Positions 6,961-14,751 are shown, counted from the stretch's first letter. The stretch: 23,460 nt of DNA from Pseudomonadota bacterium (GCA_023403845.1 JAEYDL010000025.1:1-23460), one strand, 5' to 3'. Notes: a model not told the origin generated them from the letters alone. Numbers and translations: made by a program.

Positions 6961-8472
6961 TCAGCGCCGCTTCTTGCGCTTCTGCCTCTCCGGCTTTTTC
7001 TTTTTGGTCGCGGAACGCCCGCTGCCGGGAGCTCCAGGCAGCCCGGGCATTCCCGGCATTCCGCCCATACCGGGCAAACCTCCCATACCGGGAAGTCCTC
7101 CGAGTCCGGGCAGGCCGCCTCCCATGCCGGGCATCTTCATGCCTCGGGGAAGCTGCGGCATCCTGCCGCCTTTCTTGCCGCCCATCACACTCTGCATCAT
7201 CTTGCGCATCTGCTCGAACTGGCGCAAGACCTGATTCACCTGCGCCACGGTCGTGCCTGACCCCTTGGCGATACGGAGCCGACGGCTGCCGTTGATAAGC
7301 TCGGGGTGCCGCCGTTCCTTCATGGTCATGGAGTTGATCACAGCCTCGGTTCGGGCCATCTCCTGCTCAGGAACCTTCATATCGCCCAGCTTGGCGGTCA
7401 GTCCCCCCAGACCGGGAATCAGCTTGAGGATGCTCTCCAATGAGCCGATCTGCTTCATCCGCCGCATCTGCGTCCGGAAATCCTCAAAATCGAACGTAGC
7501 CTTCTGAAGCTTCCGGGCCATGGCCTCGGCTTCTTCGGCCTCAAAGGAACTCTGCGCCTTTTCGATCAGCGTGAGCATGTCGCCCATGCCGAGAATGCGT
7601 CCGGCCACCCGGTCGGGATGGAACACCTCAAGGTCGGACAGCTTTTCACCGATGCCGACATATTTGACCGCAGCGCCGGTTACGGACTTGATGGACAAAG
7701 CGGCGCCGCCGCGGGCATCACCGTCCATCTTGGTAAGCACCACACCGGTCAAAGCGAGGTCAGCGTTGAAGGCTTCGGCCACGGTCACGGCATCCTGACC
7801 GGTCATGGCATCGGCGACGAACAGAATTTCCTGCGGCTGCACGGCGGACTTGATATCCACCAGTTCCTGCATGAGCGGCGCATCAATGTGCAGCCGTCCC
7901 GCCGTATCGAGAATGACTACGGTACATTGCAGGGCGCGAGCCTCTTCCACGGCGGCCCGGACAATGTCGACGGGCTTCATGTCCGCCGACGAGGCAAAGC
8001 ACGGGATGTCGAGCTGCCTGGCCAGCGTACGCAACTGGTCAATGGCCGCGGGGCGATAGACGTCCACCGGAACCAGATAGGGGCGCATCTTCTGCTTGCG
8101 CAGGAGATTCGCCAGCTTGCCGGCCGAAGTGGTCTTGCCGGAACCCTGCAGGCCGACCATCATAATGATGCCGGGCTGCGCTCCGCGCAGATTGAGTTCG
8201 GTGGTCTCACCGCCGAGCAGGGCCACCAGTTCCTCATGGACGACCTTGATCAGCTGCTGAGAGGGCGTAAGGCTCTTTTCCACGGCCTGGCCGAGCACTC
8301 TCTCACGCACCCGTTCCACAAAGTCCTTGACGACCTTGAAATTGACGTCAGCCTCCAACAGGGCAAGACGCACCTCGCGCAGGCCATCGCGGATATTCTC
8401 CTCGGTGAGCTGCGCCCGACCGCTCAGGGAGCGGAATGCGCTGGACAACCTGTCAGACAGACTTTCGAACAT
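6961..8472 (-). CDS. ffh: Signal recognition particle protein Ffh (SRP54)
   Basis: GTPase that binds signal sequences on nascent chains with the 4.5S RNA and docks with FtsY at the membrane. 503 residues: N domain 1-90, then the G domain with P-loop GLQGSGKT (107-114), DTAGR (189-193) and TKMDGDARGG (247-256). The methionine-rich M domain runs from about 295 to 435. It ends in a low-complexity Pro-Gly-Met tail (about 445-483) and a Lys/Arg-rich tip. ATG 8472 has GGAG 7 nt upstream. It leads the ffh-rpsP-khpA-rimM group; the 148-nt gap to rpsP holds small hairpins but no T run, so co-transcription is likely. Confidence 0.97.
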   Translation of the reverse strand: MFESLSDRLSSAFRSLSGRAQLTEENIRDGLREVRLALLEADVNFKVVKDFVERVRERVLGQAVEKSLTPSQQLIKVVHEELVALLGGETTELNLRGAQPGIIMMVGLQGSGKTTSAGKLANLLRKQKMRPYLVPVDVYRPAAIDQLRTLARQLDIPCFASSADMKPVDIVRAAVEEARALQCTVVILDTAGRLHIDAPLMQELVDIKSAVQPQEILFVADAMTGQDAVTVAEAFNADLALTGVVLTKMDGDARGGAALSIKSVTGAAVKYVGIGEKLSDLEVFHPDRVAGRILGMGDMLTLIEKAQSSFEAEEAEAMARKLQKATFDFEDFRTQMRRMKQIGSLESILKLIPGLGGLTAKLGDMKVPEQEMARTEAVINSMTMKERRHPELINGSRRLRIAKGSGTTVAQVNQVLRQFEQMRKMMQSVMGGKKGGRMPQLPRGMKMPGMGGGLPGLGGLPGMGGLPGMGGMPGMPGLPGAPGSGRSATKKKKPERQKRKKRR

Positions 8473-8507
8473 GGACCTTCTCCGGCTTCAAATTTGTAAG
8501 CCCCAGA

Positions 8508-8536
8508 GCGTTACGCATCTTTCCCCCAAAAGTCAA
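8508..8536 (-). promoter_or_regulatory. Candidate promoter of ffh
   Basis: Minus strand TTGACT (8536-8531), a 17-nt spacer and TAACGC (8513-8508). Start would be near 8501, a 29-nt leader. The -35 is good and the -10 weak. Confidence 0.4.
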
Positions 8537-8601
8537 GTCCGGCGCATGGAAGAGTCATTCCCTCCAGACGCGCCGGCCTGGAACAGGACTCCGCACACAG
8601 G

Positions 8602-8641
8602 CGGCGAACATGTTCTTGGAACTTCCATTCCATGTTCGCCG
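8602..8641. repeat. Perfect 11-bp inverted repeat between mobB and ffh
   Basis: CGGCGAACATG (8602-8612) and CATGTTCGCCG (8631-8641), separated by 18 nt that contain a second small dyad TGGAA-C-TTCCA. It lies 60 nt after the mobB stop and about 100 nt upstream of the ffh promoter candidate. Without a T run it is either a rho-type 3' structure of mobB or an operator upstream of ffh. Confidence 0.7.
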
Positions 8642-8701
8642 GCCCCTTCCCGGTCGAAAGAAGCCATGCGGCCGGAAACAACGCGCAAAGGCAGATTCGC
8701 C

Positions 8702-9460
8702 TCAGATGGATTGCCGTCGCAGCCGAATAACCACATCTCCACCGGACGTGACGCCCTGCAACGCGGAAAGCATGCCTTCCAGCCCACCGGCAATCACACG
8801 CGAAGCAAATGAATTCAGTCCCACGGGATGTCCGTTGATCTCGATATCCAGAACGCCGCCCACAGCCTTGCAGGCAGCAGGAGTACATTCTCCGGCGACG
8901 ATGCGCCGGGCAAGCTCGGAACAATTTCTTTCACCGCATGCGCCGCAGTCCAGACCGGGCAGCAGGAAGGCACGTTCAAGAATCAGATCCACCAGCGCAT
9001 CCAGCTCCTCCACGCTGTACGCCCGCAGCCCGGGCAGTTCGTTTTCCCCATAGCTCGCCAGCGCGAGTTCGGGACGCAGGGCGTCAAGGCCGTTCGGCAG
9101 CGCGGCCAGCAGTTCTGGAGTGGAACGCAGGCAAAGAATACGCGGCAGCCAGCCAAGCGTCTTTCCACCTTCAACAAGCAGGATATCCGCATCGAGAAGA
9201 GGAACCAGCTTGGCGAGATCACAGGGATTTCCCCAATGGATCATGGCTTCCCCTCCTCCCGTGCGGAGGTTGCTCAGACCGACGATGGTCCGACCGGGCT
9301 TCATGAGCAGAGCCGTATCCGTATCCGGCTTGTCCAGAACATGATGTGTATACTTGGCGATGGCGACACGCAGCCCCCTCGCCTCAAGGCATTCGGAAAG
9401 CCGGGAAACGAGCGTGGTTTTTCCAGAATTGCTGAACCCCACGATACCGACGGCCTGCAT
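8702..9460 (-). CDS. mobB: Molybdopterin-guanine dinucleotide biosynthesis protein MobB with C-terminal FeS domain
   Basis: 252 residues. The first 165 are MobB: a GTP-binding protein with P-loop GFSNSGKTT (8-16), AKYTHH, and LLVEGGKTLG near 95-104. It assists nucleotide attachment to molybdopterin for enzymes such as formate dehydrogenase. The C-terminal 85 residues carry C172-X2-C175-X4-C180-X16-C197, exactly the pattern of the RnfB/ACDS-type FeS domain (PF04060-like), plus an extra Cys192. That pattern suggests a [4Fe-4S] cluster. ATG 9460 has CAGGAG 7 nt upstream; the open frame reaches 9598 but without a Shine-Dalgarno. It is monocistronic and divergent from the sigma-54 unit. The FeS assignment rests on spacing and flanking residues (LDCGACG, LARRIVAGE). 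Confidence 0.9.
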   Translation of the reverse strand: MQAVGIVGFSNSGKTTLVSRLSECLEARGLRVAIAKYTHHVLDKPDTDTALLMKPGRTIVGLSNLRTGGGEAMIHWGNPCDLAKLVPLLDADILLVEGGKTLGWLPRILCLRSTPELLAALPNGLDALRPELALASYGENELPGLRAYSVEELDALVDLILERAFLLPGLDCGACGERNCSELARRIVAGECTPAACKAVGGVLDIEINGHPVGLNSFASRVIAGGLEGMLSALQGVTSGGDVVIRLRRQSI

Positions 9461-9491
9461 GGCAAAACTCCTGGTAAAAAATTTTGGTCTA

Positions 9492-9510
9492 CCCCCACCG
9501 CACATGGGGG
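9492..9510. promoter_or_regulatory. Dyad CCCCCA-N7-TGGGGG in mobB leader
   Basis: A 6-bp perfect inverted repeat with a 7-nt centre, about 32 nt before the mobB ATG and about 145-160 nt upstream of the predicted sigma-54 start on the other strand. It could be a leader hairpin for mobB or an activator site for the sigma-54 promoter. It is too small to be the known molybdenum-cofactor riboswitch. Confidence 0.35.
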
Positions 9511-9626
9511 ATATCTCCGGACAGGTACAAAATCTGAGACCCATCAAACAGAGACCCAACTCCAACATATTGCGTAATCCTGTAAAAACATTATCCAAAA
9601 ATAAACTCGTTGACCAGTCTTTATTC

Positions 9627-9642
9627 TGGCACGAGTCTTGCT
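9627..9642 (+). promoter_or_regulatory. Sigma-54 (RpoN) promoter
   Basis: TGGCACG (9627-9633) and TTGCT (9638-9642), with the -24 GG and -12 GC separated by exactly 10 nt. This is a near-consensus -24/-12 promoter. Predicted start is about 9653. The flanking DNA is locally AT-rich (9575-9655), as expected around an activator- and IHF-dependent promoter. Confidence 0.8.
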
Positions 9643-9652
9643 ATATATTAAA

Positions 9653-9726
9653 CAATTCCTTTCTTCTTTCGTCTTCATTCTTCTTCCTCCCATAACGGCC
9701 CGCCCTTCGGCGGGCTGTTCTGGTTT
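9653..9726 (+). ncRNA. Candidate sigma-54-driven pyrimidine-rich small RNA or leader
   Basis: From the predicted sigma-54 start the transcript is almost purely C/U over 9656-9691 (only two purines), then folds a 7-bp GC hairpin at 9698-9715. It contains CTTCCTCC (9683-9690), an anti-Shine-Dalgarno sequence and the exact complement of GGAGGAAG (9820-9827), the ribosome-binding site of the next gene. If transcription stops at the hairpin, this is a small RNA of about 70-75 nt that could mask Shine-Dalgarno sites. If it reads through, it is a 175-nt leader able to hide the ribosome-binding site. Both are inference. Confidence 0.45.
9698..9715 (+). terminator. GC hairpin, possible terminator or attenuator
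   Basis: Perfect GCCCGCC/GGCGGGC with loop CTTC, followed by TGTTCTGGTTT. The tail is U-rich but interrupted, so termination may be partial. Confidence 0.5.
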
Positions 9727-9828
9727 CTACCCCCGGAGAAAGGCTTGACTCCCGCCACACGACACCGTAACCACACAAGCCGAAATCACACTACGAACAG
9801 GCTTCGCCTGCCGTATTCCGGAGGAAGT

Positions 9829-10323
9829 ATGACCCTGTGCCCCTGCGGCTCCGGCCGCGCCTATGAAGAATGCTGCGAACCCTATATTGAAGGACGTGAA
9901 GCCGCTCCTACTGCCGAAGCCCTCATGCGCTCACGCTATACGGCTCACGCGCTGCGCAAGTTCGACTATCTGAACGAGACGGTTCATCCAGACCTGCGCG
10001 ACGAAAACGACCATGCCGAAATGCAGCAATGGTCTGAAGCAGTCGAGTGGACCGGGCTTGAAATCTTTTCCACCAAAAAGGGAACGGAAGACGACGAAAC
10101 GGGAGAAGTTTCCTTCGAAGCCCGCTATGCTGTCAAAGGCATGCCGCAATCCATGCGGGAAGATGCCTTTTTCCGGCGTGAAGACGGCCGCTGGTACTAT
10201 ACTGACGGAACGGTGTACGGTCAGGAGCCTTATCGTCGCGAATCTCCCAAGATCGGACGCAATGATCCCTGTCCCTGTGGAAGCGGCAAAAAATACAAGA
10301 AATGCTGCGGCAAAAATCAGTAG
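9829..10323 (+). CDS. YchJ-like (UPF0225) protein with two SEC-C metal-binding motifs
   Basis: 164 residues. An N-terminal SEC-C motif CPCGSGRAYEECC (4-16) and a C-terminal one, NDPCPCGSGKKYKKCC (145-160), each bind zinc in related proteins. Between them is the YchJ-type NTF2-like domain (TAEALMRSRYTAHALRKFDYL). Function is unknown; the C-terminal motif matches the SecA tail, which contacts SecB and the ribosome. ATG 9829 is preceded by a very strong GGAGGAAG (9820-9827). A small hairpin CAGGC/GCCTG (9798-9810) sits just before the ribosome-binding site. The sigma-54 promoter at 9627 is the clearest promoter upstream; a weak TTGACT-N17-TAACCA (9745-9773) could give constitutive expression. 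Confidence 0.9.
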   Translation: MTLCPCGSGRAYEECCEPYIEGREAAPTAEALMRSRYTAHALRKFDYLNETVHPDLRDENDHAEMQQWSEAVEWTGLEIFSTKKGTEDDETGEVSFEARYAVKGMPQSMREDAFFRREDGRWYYTDGTVYGQEPYRRESPKIGRNDPCPCGSGKKYKKCCGKNQ

Positions 10324-10364
10324 GTCACTCTGACGAAAAACAGCTCCGCCAATTGTCATCAAGA

Positions 10365-10391
10365 GGGAACGCTCAAAGGCGTTCCCTTTTT
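10365..10391 (+). terminator. Intrinsic terminator of the YchJ-like gene
   Basis: GGGAACGC (10365-10372), a 6-nt loop and GCGTTCCC (10379-10386), followed by TTTTT. It is perfect over 8 bp and lies 41 nt after the stop. Confidence 0.92.
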
Positions 10392-10513
10392 CATTGCGTG
10401 GCACCAGTCCCAAAAATACCGGTAAAATCCGTCAGAAACCATATAGAGGTGAGCAGGGATGGGAATTCCGGCATATCTCGTTCCCATGCGGGAGGAACAG
10501 CGTGGACGCAGGG

Positions 10514-11521
10514 TCAGGAAAGGGATGCGGCGACAGAACGCATCACCCTCTGAGAAAAACCGATAACGACAGGCTCGCTTGTTTCCGCATCCGCCCGTGC
10601 CGGAGAAGGAGCAAACAACATATCCGACAGGCGCTGGATAATTTTTTCCAACGGATGCCTGTACTCGCGCAACGCATCTCCTGGAGCCGGGACATCGGGA
10701 GTCCCTTGGTTGGAGACTTTTCCGGCATTTGGACTGAAAGCTCCGGGCACGGAGGACGGGACTGACGAAACAGTCTCCGGAGACTTGCCATCCTCATCCG
10801 TGGCGGCAACCTGCCCTGAGGATTCCCGCAGATATTCGGCGACGGTCACGAACCGGCAGCCGTCGGCGACAAGACGATCCAGTATCTCCGGCATGGCCTC
10901 CACAGTCTTGGAGTGCGTATCGTGAAACAGAAAAATGCCGCGCAGTTTCTGCCCGCTGGTCAAGGTTCTCATATTCTCGATGCTTGCGCCATGCATCCAG
11001 TCCATGCTGTCGATGGACCAGAACATGAGTCCGGCACCTTCTTCTCTGGCGATTTCCACGGTAGTTGCATCATACCGCCCGTAAGGAGGACGAATGAAAC
11101 GAGGTTCGCCGCCAAGCTCACGCAACGCGGCATGCACGCTGCCTATCTCCTCTTTCTGCCGTTCCTCGGGCATATGCCGGAGGCTGCCGTGAGAAAGCGT
11201 ATGGTTCTCCACCTCATGCCCTTCACCCAGCATGCGCCGGATCAACCCCGGGCGCATCTTCAGCTGTTTGCCGACCACAAAAAACGTGGCCGGGATTCCC
11301 CTTTCGCGCAACAGGTCCAGCAGCCTGGCCGTATGCGGACCAGGACCGTCGTCGAAGGTCAGCGCGCACATGTTGTCGCCCCAGCCCATGTCCAGAATGG
11401 CCCTTCCATCAATAACCCGGCCCGGCTCAAACGGATCCTGAGACGACGCAAGGGCGGTACCGCACAGCAGCAGGGCGCAAAACACAAACATGGACGGGGA
11501 GAAGCAGCGGGAACACAGCAT
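10514..11521 (-). CDS. Secreted polysaccharide deacetylase (NodB family, CE4)
   Basis: 335 residues. An N-terminal signal peptide (hydrophobic FVFCALLLCGTALA, likely cleavage after ALA near 25) exports it. The NodB domain (about 50-232) shows all family motifs: TFDDGP (55-60, catalytic Asp57 and metal Asp58), NHTLSH (metal His107 and His111), RPPYG (144-148) and FHDTH (199-203). It should remove N-acetyl groups from a cell-wall or extracellular polysaccharide. About 100 C-terminal residues (Ser/Pro/Glu-rich, then a short helical end) are extra to the catalytic domain. ATG 11521 has GAGG 8 nt upstream; the frame extends to 11722, but that part overlaps the glnS terminator and is not coding-like. 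Confidence 0.92.
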   Translation of the reverse strand: MLCSRCFSPSMFVFCALLLCGTALASSQDPFEPGRVIDGRAILDMGWGDNMCALTFDDGPGPHTARLLDLLRERGIPATFFVVGKQLKMRPGLIRRMLGEGHEVENHTLSHGSLRHMPEERQKEEIGSVHAALRELGGEPRFIRPPYGRYDATTVEIAREEGAGLMFWSIDSMDWMHGASIENMRTLTSGQKLRGIFLFHDTHSKTVEAMPEILDRLVADGCRFVTVAEYLRESSGQVAATDEDGKSPETVSSVPSSVPGAFSPNAGKVSNQGTPDVPAPGDALREYRHPLEKIIQRLSDMLFAPSPARADAETSEPVVIGFSQRVMRSVAASLS

Positions 11522-11689
11522 GACGTAAGCCTCGGCAAAGACGCTTCCGGAGACGGCCCTCCGATCCAGAAGCGGGAAATTTCGCAAAACCGGCCTAGCA
11601 CGGAGCGACGTGCGCCGCAAGCATACTATTGTGACTCCCTGCCGTGAAAATACCCCTTTTCGAGGGACCCGGAATCCGGCCCATGCACG

Positions 11690-11719
11690 AAAAAGCGGCG
11701 GAAGCCGAACTCCCGCCGC
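11690..11719 (-). terminator. Intrinsic terminator of glnS
   Basis: Minus strand: GCGGCGGGAG, loop TTCGG, CTTCCGCCGC, then TTTTT. This is a 10-bp stem with one wobble, starting 25 nt after the glnS stop. Confidence 0.9.
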
Positions 11720-11743
11720 CAACCCAAAAACTGTTCCCCGGAA

Positions 11744-13453
11744 CTAGGCCTTCTGCTCCATTTTGGCCCATGAATCCTTGAGCGTGACTGTCCGGTTGAA
11801 GACGGGCGCTCCAGGTTTGCCGTCAGGATCAACGCAGAAATATCCCAGACGTTCGAACTGCACGCGCGACCCGGCGGGAAATTCGGCCAGAGCGGGTTCC
11901 ACCTGCGCCGTGATCACCTTCAGGGAATCGGGGTTCAGGAAGTCAGTGAATTCCGTGCCCTCGGGCGTAGCTCCAGGAGTGGGCGTGGTGAACAGGTGAT
12001 CGTACAGCCGGACTTCAGCGGGAACGGCGTGAGCCGCCGAAACCCAGTGCAGGGTTCCCCTGACCTTGCGACCGTCAGGACTGGAACCTCCCCGCGATTC
12101 CGGGTCATAGGTGCAGCGCAGTTCCGTGACGTTACCGTCGGCGTCCTTGATCACTTCCTTGCAGGTGATATAATAGGCATACCGCAGACGAACCTCGGAA
12201 CCGGGGAACAGCCGATGAAACTTCTTGGGCGGATCCTCGCGGAAATCGTCACGTTCGATATACAGCTCACGGCTAAACGGTACCTTGCGGCTGCCGGGAA
12301 TGGTGCCGTCCTGACTGTACGGCATGTCGAACCACTCTTCCTGCCCTTCGGGATAGTTTTCGATGACAACCTTAAGGGGATCAAGCACGGCCATGGTCCG
12401 GGGAGCCGTGGCGTTCAGATGCTCGCGCACGCAAAATTCGAGCAGCCCGTATTCCACGAGGTTTTCCGCTCTGGCCACGCCGATGCGGGCGCAGAAATCA
12501 CGGATGGCCTCCGCGGTATAGCCTCTCCGCCGCATGCCGCAGATAGTGGGCATGCGCGGATCATCCCACCCCGCCACAAAACCTCCCTTCACAAGATGAA
12601 TGAGCTTGCGCTTGGACAGCACCGTGTAGGTCAGACCAAGGCGGGCGAATTCAATCTGCTGGGGATGATACACGCCCAGCGCATCAAGCACCCAGTCATA
12701 CAGTTCCCTGTTGTTCACGAACTCAAGCGTGCAGATGGAATGGGTGATGCCTTCCAGCGAGTCGGACAGGCAGTGCGTGAAGTCATACATGGGATATACG
12801 CACCAGGCGTTGCCTGTGCGATGATGATGCGCGTGCCGGATCCTGTACAGCGTCGGATCGCGCATGACCACATTGGGCGAGGCCATGTCGATCCTGGCCC
12901 GAAGGACATGCTCTCCGTCTGCGAACTCCCCTGCCCGCATGCGCCGAAACAGATCGAGATTTTCCTCGATGCTGCGGTTACGATAAGGACTCTCCTTGCC
13001 GGGCTGGGTCAGGGTTCCCCGGCTCAGACGGATCTCCTCCGCGCTTTGACTGTCCACATAAGCCTTTCCGGCCAGAATCAGCTGCTCGGCGAACGTATAC
13101 AGCTGTTCAAAATAATTGGATGCGTAAAATTCCCGGTCTTCCCAGTCACCGCCGAGCCACTTCACGTCCTCGCGGATGGAATCGACATATTCCGTGTCTT
13201 CCTTCACCGGGTTCGTATCGTCAAAGCGCAGATTGCACTTGCCGCCATACTCCCGGGCCAGTCCGAAGTTGATGCAGATGGACTTGGCATGCCCAATATG
13301 CAGGTAGCCGTTGGGTTCCGGAGGAAAACGGGTATGGACCTGACCGCCGAAACGGCCCGAAGCGTTGTCCTGATTGATGCGGACATGCAGAAAATCCTGC
13401 CCGGCCGTATTCTCGGGAGCGGACGAAGCAATGGGAGCGGCTTCCTTGTTCAT
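11744..13453 (-). CDS. glnS: Glutaminyl-tRNA synthetase
   Basis: 569-residue class I synthetase that charges tRNA-Gln. Adenylate-binding motifs: PPEPNGYLHIGHAKS (HIGH at 52-55) and VLSKRKL (278-284, the GlnRS form of KMSKS). The catalytic core includes DFTHCLSDSLEGITHSICTLEF, typical of GlnRS and discriminated GluRS. The anticodon-binding beta-barrels occupy about 340-569. ATG 13453 has AAAGGA 7 nt upstream; a TTG one codon earlier is less likely. Having glnS implies direct Gln-tRNA charging rather than relying on amidation. It is a single gene with its own terminator. Confidence 0.97.
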   Translation of the reverse strand: MNKEAAPIASSAPENTAGQDFLHVRINQDNASGRFGGQVHTRFPPEPNGYLHIGHAKSICINFGLAREYGGKCNLRFDDTNPVKEDTEYVDSIREDVKWLGGDWEDREFYASNYFEQLYTFAEQLILAGKAYVDSQSAEEIRLSRGTLTQPGKESPYRNRSIEENLDLFRRMRAGEFADGEHVLRARIDMASPNVVMRDPTLYRIRHAHHHRTGNAWCVYPMYDFTHCLSDSLEGITHSICTLEFVNNRELYDWVLDALGVYHPQQIEFARLGLTYTVLSKRKLIHLVKGGFVAGWDDPRMPTICGMRRRGYTAEAIRDFCARIGVARAENLVEYGLLEFCVREHLNATAPRTMAVLDPLKVVIENYPEGQEEWFDMPYSQDGTIPGSRKVPFSRELYIERDDFREDPPKKFHRLFPGSEVRLRYAYYITCKEVIKDADGNVTELRCTYDPESRGGSSPDGRKVRGTLHWVSAAHAVPAEVRLYDHLFTTPTPGATPEGTEFTDFLNPDSLKVITAQVEPALAEFPAGSRVQFERLGYFCVDPDGKPGAPVFNRTVTLKDSWAKMEQKA

Positions 13454-13602
13454 CAAAACATCCTTTTATGATCGTTGAAACATCTCTTCGGGAAGAAAGG
13501 CCTCCCTGGGGCATGACGATACACTGCCGTTTCTGCATGCTCCGGGGAAAACCGCGCCACCGCTGCCGGAAATCCGACACCGGCGACCGAAAAATCCGTA
13601 GT

Positions 13603-13640
13603 AAAAAACGGAGGGAACTCCCTTCCGGAAGCCCCCTCCG
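13603..13640 (-). terminator. Intrinsic terminator of the EF-hand gene
   Basis: Minus strand: CGGAGGG (13640-13634) pairs with CCCTCCG (13615-13609) around an inner palindrome TTCCGGAA, followed by TTTTTT. It lies 23 nt after the stop. Confidence 0.88.
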
Positions 13641-13663
13641 AACAGTTGACGCTACGGTGTCAG

Positions 13664-14008
13664 CTAGTTCGTGTTGGGCGGCATGATGCCGGGCTGTCCG
13701 GACTGGGCCGGAGGCCTGATCATCGGCATGGAGCCGTTTCCGCCCTCGGGCGGCATCTTCATGCCCGCTCCCATACCGTTCATCCCGTGCCCTGAGCGAA
13801 AGGCATCCCACTCGGCGCGAGAAATTCCGCCGCTCTTGTCGGCGTCGATCTGTTCAAAGGCTGCCCGTTTCATCCCGGGAACAGCAGCCTGAAATTCTTC
13901 CCAGTTCACCTGTCCGTCCGCATTCCTGTCCATTTCGGCGAATCGATCGGCGGCATGAGCCGGAACGGCAAACAAAGCCAGAACGGCAATCAGCAGCAGC
14001 TTTTTCAT
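13664..14008 (-). CDS. Exported EF-hand calcium-binding protein
   Basis: 114 residues. A clear signal peptide, MKKLLLIAVLALFAVPAHA, is cleaved after AHA. Two EF-hand loops follow: DRNADGQVNWEE (27-38) and DADKSGGISRAE (55-66), both with Asp at position 1 and Glu at 12. The last 45 residues are disordered, rich in Met, Gly and Pro (GMNGMGAGMKMPPEGG), and end in PPNTN. Periplasmic calcium binding is likely; the partner is unknown. The Met-rich tail could also bind copper. ATG 14008 has GGAG 8 nt upstream. Downstream terminator; monocistronic. Confidence 0.88.
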   Translation of the reverse strand: MKKLLLIAVLALFAVPAHAADRFAEMDRNADGQVNWEEFQAAVPGMKRAAFEQIDADKSGGISRAEWDAFRSGHGMNGMGAGMKMPPEGGNGSMPMIRPPAQSGQPGIMPPNTN

Positions 14009-14183
14009 GAGGTATTCTCCAAAACCACGATAAACGCAGTTGTTTTTTCAGCTGGAAAGTGTAACCACTCTCCCCTCAGGACGCAAGCCGCAAGAACGCT
14101 CTCCGCAGCCCGTGCAGGACTTTCAGATTCCATGCGGGAAGAGGAAGCTCCGGAAATACGGTCCGCGGTGTCGCGTCGGTCGT

Positions 14184-14741
14184 CTAGCTCTCCACCGCGT
14201 AGGGCTTTGGCCCTTCCAGATACAGATCATTCCCGACGCAGTCCCCCACCACCACGGCGGGAAAATCCACCACCTCCATGGCGGCCAGCGCTTCCGGTCC
14301 AAGCTCGGCATACGCCAGTACCCTGTAGCTGCGGATGCATCGGGACAGCAGAGCTCCCGCTCCTCCCGTAGCCGCCAGATAGACAGTGCCGCAGCGGACC
14401 ATGGCGTCTTTCACGCTCTGCGCACGATTTCCCTTGCCGATCATGCCGGTCAGCCCCTGTTCCATGAGTCTGGGGGCGTAACGGTCCATCCGTCCGGCGG
14501 TCGTCGGTCCTGCAGAGCCGATGGCCTGTCCCGGTCTGGCCGGAGAAGGCCCCACATAATAAATGATCTGATTGCGCAGATCCACGGGCAGCGGCTCGCC
14601 GCAATCCAGCGCTTCCACCATACGCTTATGCGCGGCATCCCGCGCGGCATAAATGGTTCCAGTAAGCAGTACGCGGTCGCCGATCCTCAGGGAACGGGCT
14701 TTTTCCTCGGTCAACGGCGTAGTCAGACGCACAGGTTCCAC
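14184..14741 (-). CDS. Class I fumarate hydratase, beta subunit (Fe-S hydro-lyase)
   Basis: 185 residues matching the C-terminal (beta) part of class I fumarases and of TtdB. Visible motifs: LRIGDRVLLTGTIYAARDAAHKR at the start, YYVGPSPARPGQAIGSAGPTTAGRMD in the middle, then MIGKGNRA. With the alpha subunit it interconverts fumarate and malate. It starts with GTG at 14741, preceded by AGGAGG. The alpha stop codon TAG lies within TAGGAGGA, the Shine-Dalgarno of this gene, so translation is coupled. The frame is open to 14843 inside alpha, but that part is not family-like. Tartrate dehydratase is the alternative substrate assignment; the surrounding core metabolism favours fumarase. Confidence 0.92.
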   Translation of the reverse strand: MEPVRLTTPLTEEKARSLRIGDRVLLTGTIYAARDAAHKRMVEALDCGEPLPVDLRNQIIYYVGPSPARPGQAIGSAGPTTAGRMDRYAPRLMEQGLTGMIGKGNRAQSVKDAMVRCGTVYLAATGGAGALLSRCIRSYRVLAYAELGPEALAAMEVVDFPAVVVGDCVGNDLYLEGPKPYAVES

Positions 14742-14751
14742 GGCTCTCCTC

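Noticed and set aside
6961..7135. Pro-Gly-Met repeats at the Ffh C-terminus as a possible assembly artefact or foreign insertion
   Set aside because: Gly/Met/Pro-rich tails are common in Ffh proteins and the frame is intact.
9460..9600. Molybdenum-cofactor riboswitch upstream of mobB
   Set aside because: Only a 6-bp dyad is visible; the known motif is much larger with several helices that cannot be drawn here.
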